Assembly: GCA_018697195.1 (NCBI GenBank)
Contig: CM031864.1
Coordinates: forward strand, 18,962,249-19,026,248
DNA: 64,000 nucleotides
Source: Certhia americana
Lineage: Eukaryota > Chordata > Aves > Passeriformes > Certhiidae
Direction: 5' to 3'
Within the stretch, counting starts at the first letter, position 1. Each line of letters opens with the position of its first letter. Of the stretch, positions 44,866 to 56,100 are shown in pieces. The notes under the pieces were generated by a model. That model saw only the letters and a program-made list of their open reading frames with translations, was not told where the DNA came from and searched no databases. Position numbers and translations under genes: made by a program.

Positions 44866-47165
44866 GATATATACAGATGTATTTCCCCTATTACTTAGCC
44901 ACAAAGCTGCTTAACTTATTAGAAAACAAATTCAGCAGAAAATATAAAGAGACAAAATACAGAATGAATAACTTCATCACAGTTTCCTAACCCTTGCACT
45001 CACATCAGCTAGCAATTCCCCAGGTCAAATCTGTTTCTTTGCATCTCTGAGAAGTCCATCCTATCTCTTCTCTTGTTTCATCACCTCCCAGGGCTTCTTT
45101 TAATTCACTTCCTTGGATTTGAAGGCTCAAGAAAGCTAGCAGTATCAGTGCTAGTAGAGGAGAAAATTGTGACTCAGAAAGCAGAGAGAAAAACCCCTCC
45201 CTTTTTACACTTCAGAGCCCTATGATCTACTTCATCATGTGACATTGCTGGTGCCAGAAGGAGGCTTGGAAGGGCTAAATGATTTTGTCAGCCAGGTTGC
45301 ATCCTCCACAACTCACCCACTCTCTCTCTGTGCACCATTATCTTCATAGTAATATACTGAAAATCAGTGACAATTTACCTGATTTTGCACAAACCATTCT
45401 TCAGTTAGGCTGCTCTGAGAGGTGAGGGTGTGGTGGTTAAGATGATGTGCAGGAACAGGATATAAGGCTTGTCCTATCTTCAGGAAGTTATCTGATGGCT
45501 TTAAATGCTAGCTGCATGAGGCAGACCTATCAGTCTCTAAATACTATTTGTATTTAAATAAATGCTGTATATAAACAGTACATAAATACTATTTCCCTAG
45601 GTATTGATCTAAGTATGGGACTTCACATAGAGGAGAGCTTCTTCATGGAAGAAAACCTTCCTGATCAATGAGGCAGGCTCACCTCATGATCAGAGACAAT
45701 CTGCAAATGTTCACAGGGTTAAAAGCATGGTATCTTTTAAATGGCCAAAGCAAGACCCGTGGGATCCATCCCCACCAGAACCTTTCATTTGGAAAAAAAA
45801 TGTTTCATATATAAATATTTCTATAGTGAAAATCATAATAAAGTACTCCATTATCAAAGAAAGAAACTCTACTTTCTGTCAGGCACAGAACTTTTCCAAG
45901 AAGTGAAGATGAAAGTTCATGTTTTCTGTTGGTTTCTTCCTTGTCATGGTTTAGCCCTGACTGGACAATTTTGTAATATTGACAGCTGATTAAACCAATG
46001 AAAAGGGTGGATACGCCTCTAGTGAATACACATTTTGGGGTGAGAGTCCAGAAATAGCCCTCTTCTGGTTTCCAGTGGGGTTAGTTGAGAACCTCAGCCC
46101 AGCTGTTCCCCATGCTGGGCCGAGGTTCCCCCCTGCCCTTCCCTGACACCCCTGGCAGGCAAAGGGGAAGGAGAGGCAGGAGGGGAAGGAAGGCTCAGCC
46201 CAGTCCTGGCTGCTGAGATCTGCTAATCCAGGACGGCCCACGCAGCAAACAGGGGCTGAGCCAGGCCTGGTGTGTGCTGAGCAGGGAAAGGAGAGGTGAT
46301 CAGCCCTGTTGTGAGACATCTGAAGCCTGACCGGGCTGGAAAAAGATCTTAGCCTCAATTCAGCACAGCTGGAATTGAATGCAGCAGCAGGCCTTGGGGA
46401 TTCTGGCCCAGCTCTAACACCACTGCAATGCATCACCTGACTGCCCATACCTGGCTGCTGCCCTGCTGTTAACTCTTTTTCTAACCAGATGAAACTTCCA
46501 AAGCATGAATCTTACCCAGAGAAAAAAGAAGACCAGATGAAATGTAAAAAAGACACAGCATGAGACTTAATGTCAGAGAAAGTGAGAAGAGAATCTTAAA
46601 TGGGAAGGAAGATTGAAGGAGTGGCCTGGTTAGGTTGGACTTCTCTTGTGAGGCCATAGAGAATGGACTTAAATACCCTGTAACCTATGGAGTGTTTTTT
46701 AGGGGATGCAAGGTTCCAGTCATAGTCATGAGCTGCTGGAGAAAATTAAACAGAGGAAGACAGAAGAAGTGAGACATGATGCCCTCTGCCCATTGAGAGA
46801 AGATGACCTCTGTTTCCTGAGATGAAGAAAACTTTTGTTTTGTACTAGAAGGGGCATCCTTAAACTCTACCCTAATAAACTGATACGGCCCATGAGCTGC
46901 TGTGGCAGGCTGTTTCACAGGAGGAATTTCACAATGGCAACATTTCTTCCTCTAGGTGGGCCATTGTGGAGTGTGAAAGTGGTACCCAAGAGAGATTCCT
47001 TTCTCCTTGATGAATTGAGAAATGATTATTTTAAGGGTGATAACAGACTGAGAATCACAGGTTTTGTCTTTTTATATTGGAGTAAGAAAGTGAATAGTTG
47101 GTGGGGGGAGGAGAAGTGTTTTGAAGGTTTCATTCTGATTCTTTTTTTTCCTTTTAGTGTTAGTT

Positions 47166-47171
47166 AATAAA
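47166..47171 (+). promoter_or_regulatory. LTR polyadenylation signal (AATAAA)
   Basis: A canonical AATAAA lies near the 3' end of the LTR in plus orientation, followed by a T-rich stretch. It fixes the orientation of the LTR. Because DPYD is read from the other strand, it would not act on the DPYD transcript. Confidence 0.7.
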
Positions 47172-47239
47172 GTTTTACTCCTTTTAAGTTTAAGCCTGCT
47201 TTGCTCTTGATTGGAAAATTTCAAATTGGCAAACCAAAA

Positions 47240-47296
47240 CTATATAAATATATATATCTATATAAAATAAATATTTATATATATATAAATATAAAA
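47240..47296 (+). repeat. AT-rich microsatellite inside the LTR 3' end
   Basis: An irregular TATAAATATATATA tract of about 57 bases expands the last part of the LTR. It probably grew after insertion, because most of the LTR is not of this composition. Confidence 0.8.
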
Positions 47297-47339
47297 TTGG
47301 TGTTTCTGCCCGTTTTCTAACTGAAACCACGACACAAAT

Positions 47340-47357
47340 TGGTGTGTTGGCCGGGAA
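47340..47357 (+). other. Retroviral primer-binding site remnant, tRNA-Gly type
   Basis: The 18 bases starting TGGTG right after the LTR agree at 16 of 18 positions with the complement expected for the 3' end of vertebrate tRNA-Gly(GCC), as I recall that tRNA. The shared part ends TTGGCCGGGAA. The spacer to the LTR end is 5 bases, normal for a retrovirus. Identity of the primer tRNA is an inference from memory and not from a database comparison. Confidence 0.65.
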
Positions 47358-49149
47358 ACAAACAAAACCCACAACATTCATGTATCTTTTCTACCATTCC
47401 CTGGTGTTTCCCAGCCGGGCCAAAAATTCAGCGAACAACAGTGCCACTGTGCACTGAACCTCCTGATGGCAGGTCTGCAGTGCTCCCATCTGTGATATGA
47501 TCAGAAAAATCTCAAGAGTGGGTAGCTTTTTTTTCTATGCAGACATTAGAATTTACTTAAGTAGCTAGCTGTTATGTCTGATGACCCAAGTAGTTTTTTG
47601 GCTACACTCCAGCAGCAAAGAAGATACAAAATTAAGGGCTGTAAGTTGGCAGTTACCTTCTGACTAATTTTTCCTCCTCAACTGCCAGTTCGACCCACCT
47701 CTTCATATTTTAGGGAAGCTCATGGGAAGATGCTGAAAAACTGAAAGAGGCCTTACTATTTTCACTGTATATTTGGAAGTTTAATAAAATTGTTACCTAA
47801 CTTGTTCAGAATACTGCTGTGTGATTGGACATTTTAAAATTAAAATGCATTGCATTTTCTACAGCCATATAAACTTATTCAAATGAAAGCACTGGAAGAC
47901 CTAATGCTGGTGAGATTTTTATCAATGAACCAGCTGTGAGTATGTGTGTTCCCAAAAAGATAAACTTAAAATAAATCACATGAAGTGTGGATGCCTTTGG
48001 CAGAATCAAAGGCAAAAGTCCTACTAGGAATCAGAGGTGTGCTGACAGTACATTGAGAGAATGCAAATATAACACACATACATTTTTAATGCCCACCCTT
48101 TGCTTTAAGATGCACACAGGTAAGAATCTGGGGTACCTATAAAATCGCACAATCTTTAAAATACTTTCATCTGGGCTGTATATAACTTCAATGAAACATT
48201 CTGCAAGCATAGTAAGATTTTAATACAGTTATATAGAGAGAGCATAAATGGCTAGGTGGCCAAGACTGGTGTAGCTAAGTATAAGTCTATCATGTTACAC
48301 AGCAAGGAAAGTGAAGCAGATTTTTATAAATGCTGCCCTGAAATTTAGGAATAGAGCTTCAGTATATTTTTTTTCCCCAAACATAAGACTTAAACTAGCT
48401 ATTATGTATAGATAGAAGAATGAACATAACTACAATTTTATAAAAAAACCCCAAAACCATAAAAAGAAGTAAAAGAAAATTAAATTTGAAATAGATTAAG
48501 AACCCTGCATTTAAAAAAAAAGTTAAAATAATCAGTGAAAAAGCATTCTTCCTGAGATTTGTGAGACTAGGAAGTGTGGTGGCAGGAAACAGGAGAGAAA
48601 AGCACTCTACTGGTTTCTCAGTTTACATTTAACCTACGTGGTTCACAACAAAGGATGAATTTAAGTCTCCTTTTAACAAGCCTTTAAAATATTTATTTTG
48701 GTTAAAGTGTTCAGTAAATGAGTACTTAATGTCACACACTTCCTTCTGCACTCAAAAAACCATCTCCACTAGCTCTGTACACAAGGTTTCAACACACAAA
48801 CAGGTTACTGCTGATTTATGAGTTACCACCCATGGGTACACCTGCAGCCGGTGGCTGCTCTAGTGTTCTTTCAAACCCTCTAAAATGGGACAGAAGGCTG
48901 GTTTCCTATGTCCAAAATTGAAGAAATTCCTATTAACTTGAATCAGCCTGTATTTGCTGCAAGTTCCCAATAGGGGTAGTTACCACACTGACACATAGCA
49001 ATTTGCAATTTCCATGGTAGTTGGTTGGCATGTCTATGTTCACACAACCATGTATTAGACTAAGACTGTGTGAAGAGAACAAGAGTGATTTTTGGATCCT
49101 GCTGGCCACCTTATTTTGCACATTTAGTTCCTTTAAGTACAGTTCATTA

Positions 49150-49338
49150 GAACAAAAAAAAAAAACCAAAAAAAAACCAAAAAAGAAAAACCCCAAAACC
49201 AAAACCAAACAACAGAAAGAAATCCCAGCCAAACCAACAAAAAACCAAAACCAAACCCAAACAAAAGAACAACAAAAAAACCAACAAAAAAACCCACAAA
49301 AAACCAAAACCAAACCAAAAACCCAAACAACAAAAGAA
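49150..49338 (+). repeat. A/C-only low-complexity tract, irregular (CCAAAA)n
   Basis: Nearly 190 bases consist of A and C with only a few scattered G and T. Units such as CCAAAACCAAAACC are irregularly repeated. The opposite strand, which is the sense strand of DPYD, reads as GGTTTT runs. Phe/Trp/Gly-rich and Lys/Thr/Gln-rich open frames here are products of this composition, not genes. Confidence 0.95.
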
Positions 49339-50494
49339 TTAAAATATGAAACAGGGTAAATTGAGATCTAGAATATGGAATTGTGACAGATATGAAAAGT
49401 TTAGTATTGAAGACTATGTAAAAATTTATGGTCATAGTTCCTAAACACAATGTGCATAAAAAGTTTAGACGCTACCAGCAGTATTGAGAGTGTAGAATAA
49501 GATCAGTTCAGAGCCCACTAAGAATTCTGCTAATCTACATGTTCCTCTTGGTAGATAAAGAAAAGAAAAAACATCTTGGAACACTTTATTCCCACATTTC
49601 GCCCAGACTTTGAGATCTTTCCCTAGCCCCCCTCCCCAGAAAGCACAGGAGGCTGGGATATAGTCCAGCTGCTGTCAATCACGCTGAAGAGCTGGCTCTA
49701 ATTGTGATGGATTCAAGCATGTGCCTCTGCCTTTCTTGTCTGAGCTAGAACATGTCTGCAGAGAGCCAGCTCTCCTACTACCGGCACAGTTCAGAGCAGC
49801 AAACGCCGCACTTGCTTCTGAACAAAAATAAACAGTTTGGTGGTGTAACTGCAGCTACACTAGGTTCTGCCAGGACAGCAGTTAGATGCCATTTTATTTT
49901 TAGTATTCCTAGCCTACATAAGTATGTGAGCAAGCCTTTTAAATATAGACCTAGCCTTCATATTTTTCTTCATTAGAGCTCTAGCAGAATGCCTAAAATG
50001 TACACTGCATCACAGAATATACAGAATATGTGCTACAGGAACAGCATACACTTACTACTTTGATCAGGTATACATTCGCTTTCCTATTATTATTGTAACA
50101 GAAATATTGTAATATGAAAGACAAAAAAGCAGAATTATCTAAATGCTTAGTGCTTCATAAAAGACTAAAATCACAGACAGTAAAGTGGATGTCAAAAGTT
50201 CATTCTAAAAGATCAAATTCTATAATTTAGCCAATTGCCTATGACAAACATGAAATGGAAATTAGGAAGACGTATTTAGGGGATATATATTTTGCACAGG
50301 TAATCAGATTAGCAGAATTCTGTCATTTTTACAAACTTTAGATTTTAATTTGATGTATCATTGACTCTTAACAATTTTAAAATTTCGCCTTTATTTCATT
50401 CTTAACATTTATTTTGTAAGATTGCCACAAAGGTCATTTTATCTCCATCCAATGGCATCTACATCTTAATATTAAAACAATAACTACCCAGAAA

Positions 50495-50599
50495 AGGGCA
50501 TTTCCCAGGGAGTAATGACTGGCTGGGAGGAGTTGATGGCCTGAGGCACTGCTGAGGGCCATTAACCCTGGCCAGTTATTAATCGCCAGGAAATGCCCT
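50495..50599. repeat. Imperfect inverted repeat (foldback) of 105 bp
   Basis: The left arm starts AGGGCATTTCC (50495-50505) and the right arm ends with its exact complement GGAAATGCCCT (50589-50599). Pairing continues inwards: TAATGACTGGCTGGG faces CCTGGCCAGTTATTA, and GTTGATGGCC faces GGCCATTAAC. Only a few mismatches, some G-T pairs and one 4-base bulge interrupt it. The loop is about 15 bases (50542-50556). The size suits a microRNA precursor, a small MITE-like element or a palindrome made by template switching. Which one cannot be decided from this sequence. Confidence 0.85.
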
Positions 50600-53119
50600 G
50601 CACCAAGGTTGTTATTGCTATTTTGAGCACAGATTGAGGGGGCGAAATGGATATCTGAGCATACAGGGGGTTTAACACATGAGGCCATTTCCTTTGTTGC
50701 AGTTTATGGAGGACATTTCTACAACCTACAGTCCTGATACCCAACCAGATCCCTTTGAAGCACTCCATTGTACACACAGTAACTCACCAAACTGAGAAAA
50801 CAGTTGGGATTCTTAAGAGATTGTCTTTTCCCTCTAAATAATAGTCTGCATGTTCACACTTTAATAAGATGAACAGAAATATGCAACTCTTCATGTCACT
50901 GTCAGCAGAATTACATTCTAGAAATATCTTTTTAATCATACTCTCTTTATGTTTAGGGCATTTCCTCTGTCAATACTCTTACTTAATGACGGCTCACATA
51001 TCTCTGCAGAAAAGGAATTGTTCGCAGCAACTGCCAAAGCACATCCTGAAGCAGCTTCAGCTGATTCTAGTCATTAAGGAGTTTGTCTTTTCCAATAATC
51101 AAGCAGATTGGGTCATTTTCTAGGAGATGGTTGGTGAAGTATTTTAGAAACTGCTTTAATTTTCTCCTACTTCATACCCCAAGGCTAAAGTTTTAAAGAT
51201 GTGCTCATAGTCCACACAGAACTGTAAAAATTGTGTTTTTTTTTTTTTTCCAGGGATTAATATATCACTTTTTAAATCAAAAGGATATTCTTTGCATATG
51301 TACAAATAGTCTTCAGCCTTACTGAACTACTCACTATTTTTCAAACCTTAGCTGCGATAGTAAAACAAACAAAATAAGTCATGGCTTCGTAACATGCATA
51401 GGAAGAAAGCACAGTTCTGCACTAAACTAGTTTGACAGGTTTCTCAACAAAGCAGTATTTTCCAAGTGCAAAACATAAAGGACCTTCTCACATTTTTCCT
51501 CAAAGTCCTAATTTGTCACCACAAACATATACATCTGAATCATAAATTGACTGTAAAAATCTCACTGAACTTACCATGTGGTTCTATTTTCAGTTACAAA
51601 TTGCGGCTTCCAGCAACAGATATGTGCTTGCTTAAGATAAAATTGCCTCAAATTGATGGCCAGAGTATATGTTTCCACTTCTTTGCCAGATTAATAATAA
51701 TTTTTTTTTTTTTAGTTTGGAATAAAAAAAAGCCCCAAATCCAGCGCGAATATTGCGCAGTAGGGATCAAACGTTATGACATGTACTGCATGGTCATTTG
51801 AACATGCATTATCAGATACTGTCTCTGGGTAAATTTTAGCAGATTTTCTTGTATTACTGTATGTAGGATTGTCTGAAGTGACCCTCTGGAAATGCAGCAA
51901 ATCTTAGTAAATTGAAAGTAGCATTTGAATTACAAACCCCTTAGCACATCATTTCAGATTAGTACAAAATATACCTATATCTCAGCTTCAGTTCAAGTGA
52001 TGTAGTTACATGCTAATCAGGTTGTCAAAATGTAGTACAGGAGCAATGGTCCAAAGGTTGAGACAGGACTGGGAGGCAGAGAGGGCTTCTGATGCTGGGT
52101 GCAAACCTGAGATCTCCTCTTTGTGCACTGACAGTGTAAATCCCCAGGAATGGGTCACGCAGCTCAGTCCCCATTCTCCCACATGCAACAGCAGCAGCTC
52201 CCTAGGGCAAGCTCACAAGAGTATTCCCCTAAAAAACTTGCCCAGCTTTTAAGAAATCTGTGGCACAGGAATTCCCTGAGTCAGAGGTGATGCTTTCAGA
52301 TCATTTTTCCAGTAGGTTTTTTCTCAGCCTGTATGTACCTCTGGGACTGGCACTGCCCCATGAGTATGAGCTCCACAGCTGCTGAGACATGTGGTGAAGA
52401 ATCTCCTATCACTCATTTCCACCTATCACCCTTCTGGTTCCAATCCAGAAAGATGTGAACCACAAAGCATATTCAAAATGTGAAGGGAAAAAAAAAAGAT
52501 CAACATGCTGACATAGTGATGGGTTCTGCTTTGTTTTCTTCCTTTCCTGGAAATTCTGTGTTTGATAAGCTTTATTTCAATGTTATTCAGCATTAAGCTG
52601 AGATTTTCATAATGCTCTCTTACTACAACCCTAGTATAGTTAGCTTACAATCACTCATATATAAATTTATCATTGGTTTATCCCATCTACATACTACTTC
52701 CATTTTTTTTCCCCTGGCAGTTCATTGGCCAGTCAATCAGTAATGCAAGATTCTTCACAAACCTTTGTCAGCTCTCATCTTTATCTCCCTACATTACACA
52801 CTATTATCAGCAAAGTTTACATTCTTAAAATTCTTTTTCTTTTCCAGATCACTAATAAACATTTTAAATAGCACAGAACATGGTACAGGTCCCTAAAGAA
52901 TTTTCCTGCAGCTCTCTATCCATTGTGAAAATTGACTGTTTATTCCTTAACATTGTTTCTTGTATTTAACTGATTATTTATTCAGGTAGGTTTTTCCCTC
53001 TAATCTTATGATAACTTAATTTCCTTCAAATTCCTCAGTGAAGGACCCTACCAAATACTTCTGGAAACCCAAGCTCACTTTCATCATCTGAATTTCTCTT
53101 GATGTCCTGAAAGATTTTC

Positions 53120-53136
53120 TTTTTTTTTTTTTTTTT
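53120..53136 (+). repeat. T17 homopolymer
   Basis: Seventeen T in intron 14. Similar shorter runs lie at 1490-1504, 40453-40467, 51236-51249 and 51701-51713, and an A15 run at 22116-22130. Confidence 0.95.
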
Positions 53137-56100
53137 AGGCGTAACACACTACAAAGGGAGTTCTTCACTCTTTTGTTTGTTTTGTTTGTACTAGTTCTAC
53201 TTTTTAGAACAGCTTTTACCAATTTGGATACAAGGATAAAAGATTTTAGACCGGTAGTTCCCCAGATCTCTCCCAGAAAAGAGATTTTACATTGACTCCA
53301 CATCACTTCTCTGCTCCTTTTCAAGGCTGAAGCAGATCTGCTATAGCCAACATGACTACCAAAACATGTAAATGAGATAATAGATGAGAATTTTCCTGTG
53401 TTTTCTCATTTTCTTTGACTAACACCTAAGCCTCAAGGAGTGAAAATTTACACCACCATTTTTTAGCTCAGACCCATCTCTATCAATATTCAGGTCATGT
53501 GAGGCTTAAGCAGCTTTTATATGTTGTGGAAGAACCTTTAAAAAAAATTTCCTTCCTTATAAGCAAATGTGATCTCGAAAATGCAGTGCATCAACATTTC
53601 TGTTACAGATCTCTGGTTTTTTTACTGGCAAAACAGACTTCTTGCTGAATTCCTGCTTAGACTGAACATGGGAAAAATGCATCCTGCTGGCTCACAAAGA
53701 GCTGAACCAGGACCAGGAGCAATGGGGACACCCTCAGGATGGGGAAAAGCAAAAGCTTCCCTGGAACACGCAGAGCAATGTTGTCAATGTGTCTGCTGTT
53801 GTCTGCTGTTCTTTCGGGGCAGCTTTTTTCCTTCTCTTTTCTAGGAAGTATTTTTCTTTTCTTTACTGTTTTTCGTCCTCCCTTTTTCTTGTGGTGAATG
53901 ACAAAGAGGAAAAGGAAACGTGCTCATGTGCTCCAAGATCTCCTCCTTTCTACCCACCATGGTAGTCACTGGAAATGGAGGAGTTATGGCCATTCTTGTG
54001 CTCCACACTTTCTAGGACCAAGTGATTTAGTTCCTGGACACGGCAATCCGTGTGAGTGCCTCATTCCAACTTCACCTTCGTTTTTCAGCTAGGATTTCCT
54101 CTGATGTTAAGGGAATGGGCCTACTGCCAGTTTTCTGTAGTGAAAGGGATCTTTTCCATATGGTGAATTTAACAACTGCTGTGTGGGTTTTTTCACCTCC
54201 TACCAAGCATCCATGACGGCTGGCTTTGGGAAGTTTAAGCTGCAGCAATAACAACTTCTGGAGCTTTTTAAATGTGATTTGTGGGCCTAAAATTCAGATA
54301 AAGCAACCCAGGTAGCTGTTCTGCACTTCTGGGAGTGTGCAGGCTTCTAGACAGCCCAGCTTGTGGTTCTCTCCCCTTGTGCTCTGTCCTTTTCAGCTCA
54401 CTCGGAGAAGCATCTGGACTTTCAGCAAACTCCTCTGAGGAGCCTGAGAATGCACAGCACATACCCTCCCCACTAAGATGACTCTTCACTTGGTGTCAAC
54501 ATGAAGTTGACACAGGCATGGCCCTACCTGATTGTTTAGAAATTTTTTTATTCCAAGATTGCAGATATTGAGCAGGTCAGGATGCTTGAGATTTATCACA
54601 TGGAGATACAACTTAGTAGGTATTTGGAGTACAGAGTGATCATTTCTCAAAGCTATCTATACTAGACCTAGGAAGAGCAAAACTATTGCTTTTTATTACC
54701 AGAAGCAAGTCCATGACTGGTATCTCAAAATGCAAGTACTATGTACAACATCCCATGGGCTTCTAAATACCCATTAAAAGCAAAAGTTATAATAATACCT
54801 GTAAAAATAAACAAATTATTTGTAATACCTCTAGTGAGAAATCCCACGTTGACCTTCTCACAGAAAAGCTGTGAAGCCTATGAGTCTTCTGTATCTTAAA
54901 AAGTTTTCCACCTAATATCCCTTAATTTTAAGTCTCAAAGGATATCTACAGCAATTTTAGATATTCTGGTCAATTCCTCTCAGAAACTAGATTACAGTGT
55001 CTACTATTAATGCAGGCTTAGTGAGGAGAAAGGTTTATACAAATAGATAAATGTTGTTCCCAGTCTGTAGATGAAACCTGTTTTTAAACCTGAGCTGGTC
55101 CAACACAAGGTTGATGTGTAGGGCACCACTTCAGGGGTCACACTGGCAAACCAATTAAACCTCCCCATGCAAAATATTCAAATAACAATTGCAAGTCTAT
55201 TTCTATTCACCTTATAACTTCGTCTCTTTGAACACTGCATGTTTCTGCACCAAAATTTATTTGTACGTGCAATACACTCATATATGCCTGTTAAGATTGT
55301 ATTTTTCTTCCTCTGTAGCCCTTTATCGTCTCCTATCCTCACAGGGTAGAATTAAATCAAATCTGCGTTTGTTACCTAAATTTAAAAAAAAATCAAACCA
55401 AGAACCCACAAAGACCAAATCCAAACAAAACTGGCAGCCTCATTTTATACTTCTATGGTAGAAAACAAACAAAAAAAATCATAGTGTAAAAACTAACTGC
55501 ACCATTCCAGGAGATTAAAAAAAACCCTAAAAAAAAAAAAAAAATATCTAAAAAATCAGAAACCAACAAAACCCCCACAATGCTACAAAGAAGATGTCTA
55601 CCAGCCTGGGATCCAGTGATCTGTTCTCACACTCTCTCTACCATGGCTACTCCCAACAGGTGTTCCTGGGACATTCTGAACAAAATGTTGAACAAAAATA
55701 CATCTTTAACAGCTTCAGCCTTGAAAAGCTGCTCTCTGCTGAGTAACTGTCAGAGAGACTGTCAGCAACATTCCACAAGCAGCAGAACAAACATTAAGAC
55801 AAGAGTTTTCAGCTTAGTTTGGGGGTCCACGAGTACTTACTGTTTCTAGCAGAAGAGGTTTCTCAATTCAACGCATCATGACACTGATATCTGAATCACA
55901 GATTCAGTGTCACAGCTGACAATCTGGTATCCTATGTACATTCCCTAGAGTCATACAGGAGATCAAACTCATTTGTGTTGAGCTAGGAGGCCAAAAACTT
56001 ACTTTTAAGACTTCAGTATACTAACATAGCAATATTAAAAAAAAATTAAATTTGGCATCTTCTTTCAAGATCTCAGTTCTTTCTTGTGGTACAAATTTCT

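Larger units (their letters stand above)
45942..47334 (+). mobile_element. Endogenous retrovirus LTR (avian type), 1.39 kb
   Basis: The element begins TGTCATGGTTT and ends AAACCACGACA, an 11-bp terminal inverted repeat with one mismatch and the TG...CA ends of a retroviral LTR. The first third is GC-rich (46080-46300). An AATAAA signal lies at 47166-47171, about 170 bp before the end. A primer-binding-like site follows 5 bases after the end, so this is a plus-strand 5' LTR rather than a simple recombined solo LTR. No gag, pol or env reading frame follows and no second copy was noticed. AT microsatellite sequence (47240-47296) sits in its last 100 bases. It is antisense to DPYD. Open frames inside it (for example minus-strand 45990-46448) have no retroviral protein features and are incidental. 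Confidence 0.85.

Noticed and set aside
45990..46448. 152-codon minus-strand open frame
   Set aside because: Lies wholly inside the LTR U3-like region and is antisense to it; no retroviral protein features.
46835..47167. 110-codon plus-strand open frame in the LTR
   Set aside because: Not similar to any retroviral gene product and ends at the LTR poly(A) signal region; chance frame.
48933..49450. Phe/Trp/Gly-rich minus frames (126 and 105 codons) and a Lys/Thr/Gln-rich plus frame (112 codons)
   Set aside because: Composition artefacts of the A/C-only tract; not membrane proteins.
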